Of a stretch of DNA of 64,000 nt, positions 19,241-30,233 are shown one piece after another. The stretch comes from Leptospira ellinghausenii (GTDB taxonomy: Bacteria; Spirochaetota; Leptospiria; Leptospirales; Leptospiraceae). The position numbers and the translations under genes are program-made. The notes beneath the pieces are model-generated. The model did not search any database and was not told the DNA's origin. It was given only the letters and a program-made list of their open reading frames with translations. Numbering within the stretch: the stretch's first letter is position 1; every line of letters starts with the position of its first letter. The stretch covers positions 248,001 to 312,000 of the forward strand of contig NZ_BFAZ01000006.1 in NCBI RefSeq assembly GCF_003114815.1, given 5' to 3'.

Positions 19241-20266
19241 ATGAGCGGATTTATCGACGAAGTACCCATTCAAATTCGAGCCGGACACGGAGGGGCAGGT
19301 TCTGTCCACTTCCACAAAGAGAAGTTTGTCGAATTTGGTGGTCCTGATGGGGGTGACGGAGGCAAAGGTGGCGATGTGATCTTTGTTGCCGAAGGTCGTA
19401 TGATGACCTTGGAAAATTTCCTACCCGACCGCCTGTATGCCGCAGAAGACGGAGGTCCTGGACTTGGCCAAAACCGAAATGGGAAAAATGGAGAAGATTT
19501 ACTCCTAAAAGTTCCCATTGGAACCCAAATCATTGATGCGGTCACAATGGAACTTATTTACGACTTTAGTCATGATGGGGAAACGTTTACCATTGCGAAA
19601 GGTGGACGTGGTGGCAAAGGCAATACTTTTTTTAAAACTTCCGTACAACAAGCACCACGTTATAGCCAACCGGGGGAAGATGGTGATTCCTTTTCCTTAC
19701 GATTAGAATTAAAACTCCTCGCCGACATTGGCATAGTTGGTTTACCAAACGCTGGTAAGTCGACTCTTCTTGCGAAAATCACACATGCACATCCCAAAAT
19801 TGCAGGGTATGCGTTTACCACCCTATCACCTAATCTCGGTGTGGTGCATAGACATGAAGATTTATTTCGATACACAGTGGCTGACATTCCAGGAATCATA
19901 GAAGGTGCATCCAAAGGAGTGGGCCTTGGGATTAGTTTTCTCAAACACATTGAACGTGTACAAGGGATCTTGTTTTTATTTGATGGTGGGAATTTACAAT
20001 TAGAAGAAGAGTTAGAAATGTTACGAAGTGAACTCGGCAATTATAACGAGTCTCTTCTTCATAAAAAGTACCTGATTGTCATCAATAAAATGGATATTTG
20101 GGATAACGACCCTAGTTTTACCGAAGAAATCCAAAAAAACTATTCTTCTCTTGGTGAGATTGTTTGTATCTCTGCTGACAAAGAAAACAATTTAGAATAC
20201 CTACTGGAACGAATTGATAAAGTATTTTTTCCCGAAAAAGCAAAGTTAGTTTATGAAAACACGTAA
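19241..20266 (+). CDS. obgE: Obg-family GTPase ObgE/CgtA
   Basis: Essential ribosome-associated GTPase with roles in 50S maturation and stress signalling. The 341 residues comprise the glycine-rich Obg fold (about 1-158; [20 protein letters not shown]) and the G domain with [20 protein letters not shown] and NKMD. There is no C-terminal OCT domain, as in many Obg proteins. AAAGGA precedes the ATG. It overlaps proB by 14 bp and begins the obgE-proBA-nadD-yqeK run. Confidence 0.96.
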   Translation: MSGFIDEVPIQIRAGHGGAGSVHFHKEKFVEFGGPDGGDGGKGGDVIFVAEGRMMTLENFLPDRLYAAEDGGPGLGQNRNGKNGEDLLLKVPIGTQIIDAVTMELIYDFSHDGETFTIAKGGRGGKGNTFFKTSVQQAPRYSQPGEDGDSFSLRLELKLLADIGIVGLPNAGKSTLLAKITHAHPKIAGYAFTTLSPNLGVVHRHEDLFRYTVADIPGIIEGASKGVGLGISFLKHIERVQGILFLFDGGNLQLEEELEMLRSELGNYNESLLHKKYLIVINKMDIWDNDPSFTEEIQKNYSSLGEIVCISADKENNLEYLLERIDKVFFPEKAKLVYENT

Positions 20267-21119
20267 GGATTTTTTAGAATCTCTCGAAGCCGCAAAACTC
20301 ATCGTCATTAAAATTGGAAGTGCGCGAGTTTCAGGCGAAGAATCCAAAATTAATGATTTTTTGTATGATTTAGTCGGTGATATAAGAACTCTACGCGACC
20401 AAGGAAAAGAAGTCATCCTTGTCTCATCTGGTGCCATCGCCCAAGGGAAAAAACTACTCGTGGATAAAAGTGGAACGGGTGTTTTACCGAATGGGAAAAC
20501 GTCTCTCGCAGAAAAACAAGCATTTGCAGCTATGGGTCAAAACAAACTTCTCAATTTGTATGAAAGTTTTTTTAGCCGAGTGAACATTCCGATTGCGCAA
20601 ATTTTATTTGGTCGCAAAGACTTAAATGAAGATAGCAGTTTCACAAATCTAAAACAAACCTTTCGCCAACTTTTGGATTGGGGAATTTTACCGATCGTCA
20701 ATGAAAATGATTCCGTCTCTACCGAAGAACTTAATTTAGGCGATAATGATATTTTATCTGCCTTAGTAGCATCCATCGTGGGTGCAGACCTACTCCTAAT
20801 TCTCACTGGTGTTGATGGATTTTTAGAGGGAAATCGTAAGATTGATTTATTTACGGAAATCTCCAAAAAAACAGAATCCCTCGCAACAGGACCTTCCGGA
20901 CCAGGAACAGGCGGGATGTTTACAAAAATTAATGCCGCAAAACTCTTGTTACCATTTGGAATCAAAACGGGAATTGTCAATGGTGAAAAAAAACATGCAA
21001 TAGGCCAATTTTTCACGAACGAATCGTTCGGTACTCTTATTGCCAATGATGGATTCTCTCACCGAACCCCTACTGCTTCCGAAATCCAATCTCACTTTTT
21101 TTCTTTTCCAACGGAGTAA
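20253..21119 (+). CDS. proB: Glutamate 5-kinase ProB (kinase domain only)
   Basis: Phosphorylates glutamate to gamma-glutamyl phosphate, the first step of proline synthesis. The amino-acid-kinase fold is clear: [53 protein letters not shown] and [15 protein letters not shown]. At 288 residues it lacks the C-terminal PUA domain found in E. coli ProB (367 residues), so allosteric behaviour may differ. It overlaps obgE by 14 bp and is followed directly by proA. Confidence 0.95.
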   Translation: MKTRKDFLESLEAAKLIVIKIGSARVSGEESKINDFLYDLVGDIRTLRDQGKEVILVSSGAIAQGKKLLVDKSGTGVLPNGKTSLAEKQAFAAMGQNKLLNLYESFFSRVNIPIAQILFGRKDLNEDSSFTNLKQTFRQLLDWGILPIVNENDSVSTEELNLGDNDILSALVASIVGADLLLILTGVDGFLEGNRKIDLFTEISKKTESLATGPSGPGTGGMFTKINAAKLLLPFGIKTGIVNGEKKHAIGQFFTNESFGTLIANDGFSHRTPTASEIQSHFFSFPTE

Positions 21120-21122
21120 TTT

Positions 21123-22388
21123 ATGGCTGAAGACTATACCACTTATGCAAAAACCATTGCGACAAAAACAAAAGAAGCTAGTCGGAGTTTAAAACAACTT
21201 ACCACAAACCAGAAAAATACGGTTTTACTTCGGTTTGAAAAACTGCTGTTAGAAAATGAAACTGAAATCATAACAAAAAACCAAATTGATTTAAAAAATG
21301 GGAAAGATAAGGGATTAAGTTCCTCTATGATGGATCGTTTGCTCCTTGATTCCAAACGAATCCATGGGATGGCAAAGAGCATTGAAGAGATTAGGAACCT
21401 CCCAGATCCGGTAGGGGAAGTAGTCAGAGGGACCATCCTTCCCAATGGGCTTGAACTTTTGACAAAACGAGTTCCCATCGGTGTTGTGATGACGATTTTT
21501 GAATCGAGACCGAATGTCATCGTAGACATTGCCTCTTTGTCTTTTAAGTCAGGGAATGCTTGTATTTTACGTGGTGGCAGTGAAGCGTATCATTCAAATT
21601 TCATTTTATCCTCCCTCTTCCACAAAGCCATCGAAGATTCAAGCTTACCAGGTGTGAGCAAGGAAGTTGTCAGTTTCGTAGACAATACAAACAGAGAAGC
21701 GATGCTTCCCTTTTTTCAATTGGATGATTTAATTGATGTCATTGTACCTAGGGGTGGAGAGGCTCTCATCCGGTTTGTTTCAGAAAATAGCAAAATCCCT
21801 GTCATTAAACACGATAAAGGTGTGACTAACTTATATTTGTCTGACAAAGCCAACGAAAAAATTGTATTACCAATTCTTGTAAATTCGAAAATCCAAAGAC
21901 CTGGAGTTTGTAATGCTTTGGAGAATTTGTTCATCCATAAAAATTACCCAAACATTAAAGTTTTGTTACAGGAATTAAAACAAAATGGGGTTCGGATCCT
22001 TGGTGATGTTTCTATCCAATCAATCGAACCAACAATCCCACTTGCCACTGAAGACGATTATTCTACAGAGTTTTTAGACACAAGGCTTAGTATCAAACTT
22101 GTGAACTCCATAGAGGAAGCAATGGAAAATATCAAAAAATACAGCTCAGGTCATACGGAATGTATTTTATCGGAAGACATCACAGAAATCCAAACTTTTC
22201 AACAGGGACTGGATAGTGCTGCCATTTTTGTGAATTGTTCCACAAGGTTTCATGATGGTGGTGAATATGGACTTGGTGCGGAAGTGGGAATTTCAACAGG
22301 GAAATTACATGTCAGGGGACCAATGGGACTCATCCACCTAACAACCACCACAACGTATGTTACAGGAAAAGGACAAGTCCGAGGGTAA
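21123..22388 (+). CDS. proA: Gamma-glutamyl phosphate reductase ProA
   Basis: NADPH-dependent aldehyde-dehydrogenase-superfamily enzyme converting gamma-glutamyl phosphate to glutamate semialdehyde. It has the normal length of 421 residues and carries [32 protein letters not shown] and the catalytic cysteine in [10 protein letters not shown]. It lies 3 bp after proB, completing the two-step module, and its stop precedes the nadD ATG by one base. Confidence 0.96.
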   Translation: MAEDYTTYAKTIATKTKEASRSLKQLTTNQKNTVLLRFEKLLLENETEIITKNQIDLKNGKDKGLSSSMMDRLLLDSKRIHGMAKSIEEIRNLPDPVGEVVRGTILPNGLELLTKRVPIGVVMTIFESRPNVIVDIASLSFKSGNACILRGGSEAYHSNFILSSLFHKAIEDSSLPGVSKEVVSFVDNTNREAMLPFFQLDDLIDVIVPRGGEALIRFVSENSKIPVIKHDKGVTNLYLSDKANEKIVLPILVNSKIQRPGVCNALENLFIHKNYPNIKVLLQELKQNGVRILGDVSIQSIEPTIPLATEDDYSTEFLDTRLSIKLVNSIEEAMENIKKYSSGHTECILSEDITEIQTFQQGLDSAAIFVNCSTRFHDGGEYGLGAEVGISTGKLHVRGPMGLIHLTTTTTYVTGKGQVRG

Positions 22389-22389
22389 A

Positions 22390-23007
22390 ATGGATGTGAT
22401 TTTGTTTGGTGGAAGTTTTAATCCCCCACACATTGGTCATAGACATGTGATCTCTTCCCTACAAAAACAGTTTCCCGAATCCAAAATCTATATCTGTCCG
22501 AATTTTTTATCTCCTTTTAAATTGAATGAAAAAAAATTTTCTAAGGATGAAATTTGGTCCTTATGCCAATCTGAATTCCATGAATTTTTATCCCCAAATG
22601 TAATCTTATGGGATGAAGAAATTAAAAAAGAAACAACTAGTTACACGATCGATACCATAACAAGTTTACAATCCTTAGAAAAAAATGGAAACATTTCCCT
22701 TGTCATAGGTGAAGACAATTTACAAAATTTTAACGAATGGAAATCCTTCGATATTATCTTACAGAAAATAAATAAATTAATCGTTGTAAGGCGTATTACG
22801 GAATCTCCGAATCCGATTTTGATCCCAAACTTCATAGATGAAAAACAAGTATTGGTTTTAAACAACCCAATCGTCAAAATGAGTAGTACTGAAATCAGGA
22901 ACCAACTAAACCATGAATGGCAAAATCATTCGATTTTACCCCAAACAAAGTCCTTATTAGATTCTTATCTACAAGTAGGAGAATCTTTCGGAGGAGATGA
23001 AAAATGA
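22390..23007 (+). CDS. nadD: Nicotinate-nucleotide adenylyltransferase NadD
   Basis: Adenylates nicotinate mononucleotide in NAD synthesis. The 205-residue protein from the ATG at 22390 has the nucleotidyltransferase motif FGGSFNPPHIGH (residues about 5-16) and the C-terminal MSSTEIRNQL motif (ISSTxIR). The frame is open from 22357, but that extension lies inside proA. It overlaps yqeK by 4 bp (ATGA). Position next to obgE/proBA/rsfS is the classic nadD neighbourhood. Confidence 0.94.
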   Translation: MDVILFGGSFNPPHIGHRHVISSLQKQFPESKIYICPNFLSPFKLNEKKFSKDEIWSLCQSEFHEFLSPNVILWDEEIKKETTSYTIDTITSLQSLEKNGNISLVIGEDNLQNFNEWKSFDIILQKINKLIVVRRITESPNPILIPNFIDEKQVLVLNNPIVKMSSTEIRNQLNHEWQNHSILPQTKSLLDSYLQVGESFGGDEK

Positions 23008-23603
23008 ATTTCACTCCCACACAATTGAATGACTGGATACAATTCTTCCAAAAAGAAATTCCAAATCATGTCACGGATACTAGATGGCAACATATTTTAC
23101 GAGTGGCTTCCTATGCAAAAGAATTGGCGTTGGTACATGGATACGAAGATCCAAATAAAGCTTACTTAGCAGGATTATGCCATGACATCACCAAACAAAA
23201 AAAAATGGATGTCCATCAAAGTTTGTTCGCTGAATTTAATTTAGAAACAGATGGGATTCCCTTCCAAGCCTTACATGCTTATTCGGCTCCCCTCTTCCTA
23301 AAAAAAAATTACGATTTTTACGATCAGGAAATCCAATCGGCCATCCAAAATCATACCTTGGGAAATCCTAAACCCACTTTATTAGATCAAATTCTTTATG
23401 CGGCGGATTTTTTAGGATCGGATTATTGTTATAGGAATTTGAAGTTAGAGGAATGGATTCAAAAAACAAAAGAAAACTTAGATTTTGGCATTTTTATGAA
23501 AGCATTCCAGACGATCTCATTTCTAATGGAAAAAAAAGAAATCATCCATCCTCATACTTTTTTAACTTATAACCAATCATTGTTATCATTAAAGGAAATC
23601 TAA
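23004..23603 (+). CDS. yqeK: HD-domain nucleotide phosphohydrolase YqeK-like
   Basis: A 199-residue HD-superfamily protein with HILRVASYAKELA, the paired GLCHDITK motif, the later HAYSAPLFLK and the AADFLG aspartate, matching YqeK. Bacillus and Staphylococcus YqeK proteins are known symmetrical Ap4A hydrolases with a Fe centre; the same reaction is inferred here. It follows nadD as in many genomes. The stop is 3 bp before the next gene. Confidence 0.88.
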   Translation: MNFTPTQLNDWIQFFQKEIPNHVTDTRWQHILRVASYAKELALVHGYEDPNKAYLAGLCHDITKQKKMDVHQSLFAEFNLETDGIPFQALHAYSAPLFLKKNYDFYDQEIQSAIQNHTLGNPKPTLLDQILYAADFLGSDYCYRNLKLEEWIQKTKENLDFGIFMKAFQTISFLMEKKEIIHPHTFLTYNQSLLSLKEI

Positions 23604-23606
23604 TAG

Positions 23607-24764
23607 ATGTTACGTGAAACAAAAGAAAAACAAACCATACCAGCAAAAACACTTCTCATCATCGCGGGCGCCTTTTTTATTTTTGCCATTTTGTTTTTAA
23701 TTTTAAGGTCAAAAACCGGGTTTTCCTTAGACCAAAAATTTTCACAAAGCAAACGAATGCCGATTTTATTTTCGGTTTTGGGTGATAAAGACGAATACTT
23801 ATTTTCTTTATATGCTGAATTTTATCCCAATGAAAGAAAGGCAGCACTATTTTTTGTTAATCCTAAAACTAGTTTTGATGATGGTGAAAAATCATTAAAA
23901 GAAAAAGGTAGTTCCGCTCCCTCCTATGTTGAATCTGTTTTAGAGGATACCTTGGATTCCAACATTCCATTCAAAATCGTATGGACCAAGGAACAATTTC
24001 AAAATTGGGTGAATTTACTTGGTGGATTACAATTTTTTTTCGAACCAAAGTCGTTACACATCACAAAAAACTACAATCGAAACAAAGAATCTTATGTTTT
24101 AGATGGTGAAGATTGTTTCGATTGGATGAGTTCTCTTTCCGATGATTCGATGATTTCTTACTTTAGAAGATTGGAAATCCAAGAAACTGTGATGTTAACA
24201 CTTTTTGAAACTTTCCATGAAAAACGGGACATATTGAGTAAACAAAAACTCACCTATTTGCATAGCCAAATGACTACAAACCTATCTTCGAAAGAATGGG
24301 AAACTTTGGTCGACTTTTTGAAAAAGGAAAAAATCCAATTTGGAGTTTCCGAAGTTCCAGGTGAACCAGTGTTACGTCCCAAATACAAAGACCAAATCTT
24401 AAAGGCTAACGAGGAAACTATAAAGGTAGCATTTTATAAATTTTCTGGAGAACTTAGGTCTCCTAGTTTTGGCGAAGGGGAAAGGGCAAGGATTGAGGTT
24501 CTCAATGGAACTGCAAAAAATGGACTTGCCAGATATGGAAAAGTATTACTCAATGATAAAGGTCTGAAAGTTCTCACCGTTGACAATGCTTGGGATTCGA
24601 GTTTTAAATCCACAGTGATTTTAAATCGATCTGGAAACACACAATATACAGATTTAATTTCTGAAACATTTCAAGGCAGAAAGGTTTTCTTTTCTTTACG
24701 AAAAGACTTAGGCCTTGATGCCACTGTTATACTCGGAGAAGACTTTCAAAATTCCAAGGATTAA
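23607..24764 (+). CDS. LytR_C-domain membrane protein with degenerate LCP-like domain
   Basis: A 385-residue protein with one N-terminal transmembrane helix (about residues 17-35). The central region resembles the LytR-CpsA-Psr fold in outline: NPKT, WVNLLGGLQFF, LDGEDCF and RRLEIQETV align with LCP landmarks. The arginine and aspartates used for phosphotransfer are not evident. The last ~100 residues form a LytR_C domain (ARIEVLNGTAKNGLA ... ILGED). LCP proteins attach glycopolymers to peptidoglycan; a catalytic role here is doubtful. It lies between yqeK and rsfS, as LCP genes often do. Confidence 0.75.
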   Translation: MLRETKEKQTIPAKTLLIIAGAFFIFAILFLILRSKTGFSLDQKFSQSKRMPILFSVLGDKDEYLFSLYAEFYPNERKAALFFVNPKTSFDDGEKSLKEKGSSAPSYVESVLEDTLDSNIPFKIVWTKEQFQNWVNLLGGLQFFFEPKSLHITKNYNRNKESYVLDGEDCFDWMSSLSDDSMISYFRRLEIQETVMLTLFETFHEKRDILSKQKLTYLHSQMTTNLSSKEWETLVDFLKKEKIQFGVSEVPGEPVLRPKYKDQILKANEETIKVAFYKFSGELRSPSFGEGERARIEVLNGTAKNGLARYGKVLLNDKGLKVLTVDNAWDSSFKSTVILNRSGNTQYTDLISETFQGRKVFFSLRKDLGLDATVILGEDFQNSKD

Positions 24765-24765
24765 A

Positions 24766-25131
24766 ATGCCAAATATCAGTTCAGAAACGTTAGAACATCT
24801 TAAAAAAATAAAACAAACATTAGTTGATAAAAAATGTGAAAATATTCAATTTCTCGATCTTAAAAATGTTCATTCCTATTTATCTCTATTTGTAATCGCT
24901 ACTGTGAAAACAGAAACACAAGGTAGATCTTGTGCGAAAGATATCGATAAGTATATGAAACCCTTAAAACTGGCAGTCAAACGCCAAAATTTAGCCGATT
25001 TACCGAAGGACGCCACAGGCTGGATCCTTCTCGATTATGGTGAAATTTGTGTACACATCATGACGGATGAAATGAGAAATTATTATTCATTGGATAGACT
25101 TTGGGGTGATGCATCTCCTATTGCGATATGA
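24766..25131 (+). CDS. rsfS: Ribosomal silencing factor RsfS
   Basis: Binds L14 on the 50S subunit and blocks subunit joining during starvation. The 121-residue protein from the ATG at 24766 shows the family pattern ENIQFLDL, the [16 protein letters not shown] segment, [18 protein letters not shown] and [13 protein letters not shown]. The frame opens at 24715, but that part lies inside the upstream gene. Its last 14 bp overlap the convergent DUF255 gene. Confidence 0.93.
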   Translation: MPNISSETLEHLKKIKQTLVDKKCENIQFLDLKNVHSYLSLFVIATVKTETQGRSCAKDIDKYMKPLKLAVKRQNLADLPKDATGWILLDYGEICVHIMTDEMRNYYSLDRLWGDASPIAI

Positions 25132-27190
25132 GTTGTAAGGTTTCTTCCCAATTGTCTTTTGGCAATTCACAATGGAAATTTTGACAAACGAAATAACGGA
25201 TTCCATTTCCCGCATCTCGTCCTTGTAACAAACCCAATCTGTTTTCCAAAGAACGACATTCTTCTTCACTAAGGACACACCAAACAAGAGTAGGATCTTT
25301 GATTTGGCTTAATTTCATCCGAATGTTTTTTACAATGTCCTCTGATTGGTTTCGATAAACCACAAGAACTTCTTTCGACGGAGTTTGGAATTTTAGAAAT
25401 GCGGATAACATTGAAGGATAACTGAGTGAGTTTTGCGTGAGTTCCGGTAAAAAATAAGCAAAAATTGAATTCGCTTTTGTTTCCAATTTTCCATTTAAAA
25501 AACCCATAGAATTTAAAAAATAGAAACAATGTAAAATTGTAGAATTTCCAGAAGGTTCCACTCCGTCGTAACCTTCAATCGTACGTACAATTAAGTCTTC
25601 ATTCCCCTCATAAGATTCATAATAAGGTCCCACATCCGATAAAAAATGATTCTCTAAGTATTCCCAAATTTGAATTCCTTTTTCGAAATAATGAATGCCA
25701 CCATTTAACTGAAATAAACGAAGACATACCCAAATCAGCTCAGAATAATCAGACAATGTGCCAAAGTATTTGGTTTCCCCATCTCGAAACCTTCTCAAAA
25801 CGGATCCGTTTTCTTTTACCAAATACGTAAGAATGAAATCGTATATCTCTTTTGCTTGGTTTAGATACTTCGTTTCACCAGTTACTTCATAACTGGAAAG
25901 TAATGCGCGGATCCACAAACAATTCCATGACGTTAAGATCTTATCATCACGTAACGGACGAATTCTAGTGTTCCTTCTTTCTAATAAAATGTCTTTTGCT
26001 TTTTGAATTCGTTCTTTAAAATCTTTTTTGAATTGGATTCCATGAGTGAAGGGATTTTTTCCTTTAAAATAGACGTTGAGTATGTTTTGGTTGTGTTCAA
26101 AATTTCCTTCTTCTGTAACATTCCAGAAATTTAGGATTTCCTCATCGGAAACCAAAGATTTGATTTCACTTTCTGTCCAAACATAAAATTTTCCTTCTAC
26201 CCCTTCTGAGTCTGCATCCTCGGCACTGGCAATTCCGCCCACATTAAGACGCATATCCCTTTCGATGTAAGAGATAATCTCTTGAATCGTTTCTAAAAAG
26301 AAAGTTTCGTTTGTGATTCGGTAGAGTTTTGCCAAAGTTTCGACAAACAATGAGTTGTCGTACAACATTTTTTCAAAATGCGGAACCAACCATTCGTGAT
26401 CTGTCGCATAACGACAAATTCCACCGCCAACTTGATCGTAAATTCCGCCCGATTTCATGGCATACGCTGTATTAAATGCCAACTCCAATGCACGGTTGTC
26501 TTTTTCGATCATATAATAATCGAGTAAAAAACTTAGTGCCATACTTGGTGGAAACTTATTCACAGAATTTGTTTTGAAACCAAAATAATCTTTATCATAA
26601 ACTTGGATGTATCGATTGAAATTTTGTATGAGAATTTGTTTTTCAGGAACTTGTCCGGCATTGGTTCTTGTTTCATTCTCTTTTAAATAGATAGTCAGGT
26701 CTTTTGCTGCTTGTAGAAGCTCACCTTTCTGGTGGATCCAAGCCTGGTTCACAAGTTTTAATACTTCCTTAAAACTTCTTTTTCCATACCTGTTTTCAGG
26801 TGGAAAGTAGGTTCCCCCAAGGATGGGTTCCTTCATTGGTGTCAGAAACATATTGAGAGGCCATCCACCTTGGGTACCCATCGCATGTAATGCATCCATA
26901 TAAATTTTATCTATGTCAGGACGTTCTTCTCTGTCTAACTTAATGCATACAAAATCTCGGTTTAAAACTTCTGCTGTGGATTCATCTTCAAAGGATTCGC
27001 GTTCCATCACATGGCACCAGTGGCAAGTGGAATAACCAATGGATAAAAGGATGACTTTATCTTCCGTGACTGCTTTTTCGAAGGCTTCCGGTCCCCATGG
27101 AAACCAATCCACTGGGTTGTGTGCATGTTGTAATAGATAAGGACTTTTTTCATGAACCAAACGATTCGGTTTTTTAGACAAATTTGCCAC
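25118..27190 (-). CDS. Thioredoxin-fold DUF255 protein (YyaL/SSP411 family)
   Basis: A 690-residue cytosolic protein starting at GTG with GGGAG upstream. The N-terminal thioredoxin-like domain (about 1-170) contains [13 protein letters not shown] and a CxxC site in [15 protein letters not shown]. The remainder resembles an (alpha/alpha)6 barrel of the N-acylglucosamine 2-epimerase/glycosidase type ([28 protein letters not shown] is split across 26390-26450). The family is widespread but its function is unsettled; a redox or sugar-related role is only inferred. Confidence 0.9.
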   Translation of the reverse strand: MANLSKKPNRLVHEKSPYLLQHAHNPVDWFPWGPEAFEKAVTEDKVILLSIGYSTCHWCHVMERESFEDESTAEVLNRDFVCIKLDREERPDIDKIYMDALHAMGTQGGWPLNMFLTPMKEPILGGTYFPPENRYGKRSFKEVLKLVNQAWIHQKGELLQAAKDLTIYLKENETRTNAGQVPEKQILIQNFNRYIQVYDKDYFGFKTNSVNKFPPSMALSFLLDYYMIEKDNRALELAFNTAYAMKSGGIYDQVGGGICRYATDHEWLVPHFEKMLYDNSLFVETLAKLYRITNETFFLETIQEIISYIERDMRLNVGGIASAEDADSEGVEGKFYVWTESEIKSLVSDEEILNFWNVTEEGNFEHNQNILNVYFKGKNPFTHGIQFKKDFKERIQKAKDILLERRNTRIRPLRDDKILTSWNCLWIRALLSSYEVTGETKYLNQAKEIYDFILTYLVKENGSVLRRFRDGETKYFGTLSDYSELIWVCLRLFQLNGGIHYFEKGIQIWEYLENHFLSDVGPYYESYEGNEDLIVRTIEGYDGVEPSGNSTILHCFYFLNSMGFLNGKLETKANSIFAYFLPELTQNSLSYPSMLSAFLKFQTPSKEVLVVYRNQSEDIVKNIRMKLSQIKDPTLVWCVLSEEECRSLENRLGLLQGRDAGNGIRYFVCQNFHCELPKDNWEETLQLISQ

Positions 27191-27299
27191 AATGTTCTCC
27201 CAGAAAAGAAGCTTTCCAGGCCAAGCTTTTTACATTTTCGGTTGATTGACAACATTGATTTTTTCATCTTGTCTCTGTAAGGGGTTTAAAAAGTTTCCA

Positions 27300-28991
27300 T
27301 TGAAAAGACAAAATTTTATCCCCAAACGTTTTCTCACAAAATCTCAAAAGTTGACCAGCTGGTTAATATCTTTGAGTATGTTAACTTTCCCTGTTTTGGC
27401 AGATTCCGACTTTGATGACGACATCAAACGGATGCAACTTGCCCAGTGGGAAAATGGTGATGTTGTACCAGAACCTCTCCAAGGGCCAGGTCCAAAAAAA
27501 CTTCGTTTGTCCATTGCCCAAGCAATTGAACAAGTCATAGAAAACAATACAATCGTACAAAATGCAAAATTGGAAATTGTAAAGGCAGACAGCCCTGAGT
27601 GGAAAAATGAATCCAAGTATTCTTGGCGGGCTTTGGCTAGTATCCAATCTGCAAAACAATTATTCCCAAGTAACAGAAATAACATCTTTGCAGGAACAAT
27701 CCGTTCCCAAGATAAAATTTCTGCTGGGATTGAAAAACAATTCAAAACAGGAACTTATTTTAAAACGGAAATCAGCACCATTCGTTACGATGTAAACGCA
27801 TTTGAAAACCCAGATTCTTCTACAGCGGGATTTGCTAGTTTACTTGCTGCTCCTCCTATGTATACGGGTGCTATTTCTGCTACACTCTCACAAGAACTGC
27901 TGAAGTATAGTTTTGGTAAAAACGAAGAAGAAAAAGAGAAATTATTAAAAAACCAAACCCTCCTCGTCAGAGAAAATTACATTAATATCTTAACTCAACT
28001 TGTCGTAAAAATACTGGTTGATTATTGGTCGTTGAGTATCGTCGATTCCCGCATTGCAACGTATGAAAAAGTTTCAAAAAATACTGAGGAAATCCGGAAA
28101 TTAACACTACGAAAAACTGGACTTGGACTTTCCGAAGGTTTCGAAGTAAACCAATGGAACCAAGCTTACCTCAAAACACAGTCTTTACTTGAAAAAGCAA
28201 AAGTGGATCGGATTGAAGCAGAAAGAAATCTAATCCGCATTCTGAATGTTGATACATCCTCTTCCATTGAAGGTGTGACCGATTTAAGTGAAACATTACC
28301 AACAAATATTAATATCAAATCTGATGTAGAGTATGCATTAGCACATCGAACTGATTATTTAATCCTAAAAAGAGAAAGAGAAATCGCAAAACTGGCATTA
28401 AATACTGCATTGGCAGAAGATGATCCTTCTCTTTTGGCAACCGTATCTTATAGTTCTATTGGACAAAACTTTTTATCTCCACAAGAAAACTTCATCGCAA
28501 GACAACGTGGTATTACATCCTTTATGTATCCACAAATAGCAGCAGAATTAAAAATGTCATATCCTTTATGGGATTTGGGAATCAAAGCTGCCATCCGAGA
28601 TGCCGAAACAAACTTAAAAATCAATGAACTAAAAATTCAAAATTTAGAGCAAGAAATTGAACAAGAAATTGCGATTCGACATGAAGCGTTGATTGCAAGT
28701 CATGTTTTACTCAAAGACTTACAAAAAACCAAAAAAGAAACTGAAACATTTTATAACGGACTCATGGAACGTTTTAGACAAGGACGATATACAGCGGTTA
28801 ATGTCAAAAATGCACTTGATAGTTTGGCAAATACGGAACTTGCTGTCACCCAAGCCAAAATAAATTTTAATATCAATTTAGTTCGTTACGAATTGGCAAA
28901 AAATTCACTTTTTGAAAAGTATGGTTTAGATTTGTATTCCATTTTGGAAGAAGTAGAAAAAAGAGCTAAATTCGAAACAGATAAATTATGA
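27300..28991 (+). CDS. TolC-family outer-membrane efflux channel
   Basis: Forms trimeric outer-membrane tunnels for tripartite efflux or secretion. The protein has a long signal region (hydrophobic part ending ...FPVLA), then two TolC-like repeats rich in helices: [14 protein letters not shown] near the mature N-terminus and the second [17 protein letters not shown] region, ending with [12 protein letters not shown]. The frame is open from a TTG at 27246 that coincides with a TTGACA; I prefer the TTG at 27300 as start, but this is uncertain. No membrane-fusion or pump gene is adjacent. It overlaps the next gene by ATGA. Confidence 0.85.
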   Translation: MKRQNFIPKRFLTKSQKLTSWLISLSMLTFPVLADSDFDDDIKRMQLAQWENGDVVPEPLQGPGPKKLRLSIAQAIEQVIENNTIVQNAKLEIVKADSPEWKNESKYSWRALASIQSAKQLFPSNRNNIFAGTIRSQDKISAGIEKQFKTGTYFKTEISTIRYDVNAFENPDSSTAGFASLLAAPPMYTGAISATLSQELLKYSFGKNEEEKEKLLKNQTLLVRENYINILTQLVVKILVDYWSLSIVDSRIATYEKVSKNTEEIRKLTLRKTGLGLSEGFEVNQWNQAYLKTQSLLEKAKVDRIEAERNLIRILNVDTSSSIEGVTDLSETLPTNINIKSDVEYALAHRTDYLILKREREIAKLALNTALAEDDPSLLATVSYSSIGQNFLSPQENFIARQRGITSFMYPQIAAELKMSYPLWDLGIKAAIRDAETNLKINELKIQNLEQEIEQEIAIRHEALIASHVLLKDLQKTKKETETFYNGLMERFRQGRYTAVNVKNALDSLANTELAVTQAKINFNINLVRYELAKNSLFEKYGLDLYSILEEVEKRAKFETDKL

Positions 28992-30169
28992 AATCGTTTC
29001 CGACACATAGAAAAGATGAAATGGTATTATACCGACGTACCTTCCATCAAAATCCTGAACTCAAATACGAAGAAAAAGAAACGGCAAGTTTTGCAAAAAA
29101 ACACTTAGAATCCTTAGGATTTACGGTTGAAGACGGAATTGCCGAAACTGGCCTGGTTGCCTTATTTGATTCTGGGAAACCAGGAAAAACCATTTTGGTG
29201 CGCGCTGATATGGATGCACTTCCCATCCATGAAGAAAATGTACACCATTACAAAAGTAAAAATGAAGGGAAAATGCATGCCTGTGGGCATGATGGGCATA
29301 CAAGTATTTTACTTGCGTTAGCTTCTGATTTAAAAAAAGAATTTTCAAGTTTTGTACCGAAAGGTAGAGTTTTACTTTGTTTCCAACCAGCTGAAGAAGG
29401 TGGATCGGGTGCCGATAGGATGATTGAATCTGGCATACTAGAACGATACCATGTTGATTCTGTTTTTGCCCTCCATGTTTGGAACCATATTGATTTAGGA
29501 AAAGTGGGTGTCGTCAATGGAACTATGATGGCTTCCGTTGATGAATTTAAAATCACCGTTGAAGGTACCTCAGGACATGGGGCTATGCCACAACATACTG
29601 TAGATCCGATTCTTGTTGGTAGTCATTTAGTTACCGCCTTACAGACTTTAGTTTCGAGAAATGTAGATCCCTTAGAACCTTGCGTTGTAACCGTTGGATC
29701 ATTCCATTCTGGTAATGCTTTTAATGTAATTCCAGAAACTGCAGTTTTACATGGAACGGTTCGAACGTATTCAAAATCTGTTTACGACATGATCCCAGAA
29801 CGAATGAAACAATTGGTTGAACAAGTGGGTTCTGGTTTTGGAGCCAAGATTCGTTTGGAGTACAAACGAATTGACAAACCAACCATCAATGACCCAGTGA
29901 TGGCTGATGTTGTCAGAAAGGCAGCTAAGTCAGTTCTCGGTGAAAATTGCTTAACGGAAGAAAATACTCGCACTATGGGTGGAGAAGATTTTTCTGCTTT
30001 TTTGATGCAAAAACCAGGGTGTTATTTTTTCATCGGATCTAGAAATGAGAAAAAGGGATTTATCCACCCTCATCATAGTACCTTTTTTGATTTTGACGAA
30101 GATGCGCTTCCCATTGGACTTGCCGTCATGAAAGAAGTCATTCACACTTACCTCCAAGATTTTTCATAA
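28988..30169 (+). CDS. M20-family amidohydrolase (hippurate/N-acyl-amino-acid hydrolase type)
   Basis: A 393-residue metal-dependent amidohydrolase. The M20 signatures are present: [25 protein letters not shown] with metal-binding Cys and His, [15 protein letters not shown] with the catalytic Glu pair, a dimerisation domain in the middle and [10 protein letters not shown] near the C-terminus. Substrates in this family include N-acyl amino acids, hippurate and diaminopimelate derivatives; sequence alone does not separate them. It is translationally coupled to the TolC-type gene by ATGA. Confidence 0.92.
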   Translation: MKSFPTHRKDEMVLYRRTFHQNPELKYEEKETASFAKKHLESLGFTVEDGIAETGLVALFDSGKPGKTILVRADMDALPIHEENVHHYKSKNEGKMHACGHDGHTSILLALASDLKKEFSSFVPKGRVLLCFQPAEEGGSGADRMIESGILERYHVDSVFALHVWNHIDLGKVGVVNGTMMASVDEFKITVEGTSGHGAMPQHTVDPILVGSHLVTALQTLVSRNVDPLEPCVVTVGSFHSGNAFNVIPETAVLHGTVRTYSKSVYDMIPERMKQLVEQVGSGFGAKIRLEYKRIDKPTINDPVMADVVRKAAKSVLGENCLTEENTRTMGGEDFSAFLMQKPGCYFFIGSRNEKKGFIHPHHSTFFDFDEDALPIGLAVMKEVIHTYLQDFS

Positions 30170-30200
30170 ATTTCTCCTTGCTTTTATAACCTATTTCATT

Positions 30201-30222
30201 ATTGGTTAGATATCTAACCAAT
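30201..30222. promoter_or_regulatory. 22-bp perfect palindrome, putative MarR-type operator
   Basis: ATTGGTTAGAT is followed directly by its exact reverse complement, centred on ATAT, in the short leader of the crotonase gene, 11 bp before its ATG and touching the Shine-Dalgarno region. Two half-sites with a TTAGATATCTAA core look like a dimeric winged-helix operator, and a marR gene lies just downstream of the crotonase on the opposite strand. The pairing of this site with that regulator is inferred. Confidence 0.7.
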
Positions 30223-30233
30223 TCGAGGGAAAT

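Noticed and set aside
20537..21046. A 169-codon minus-strand frame within proB
   Set aside because: Antisense shadow of a well-supported kinase gene with no recognisable motif.
27246..27274. A TTGACA promoter with -10 for the TolC-type gene
   Set aside because: The hexamer at the right spacing (TTGTCT) is too poor; the same bases also form a possible TTG start, so neither reading is secure.
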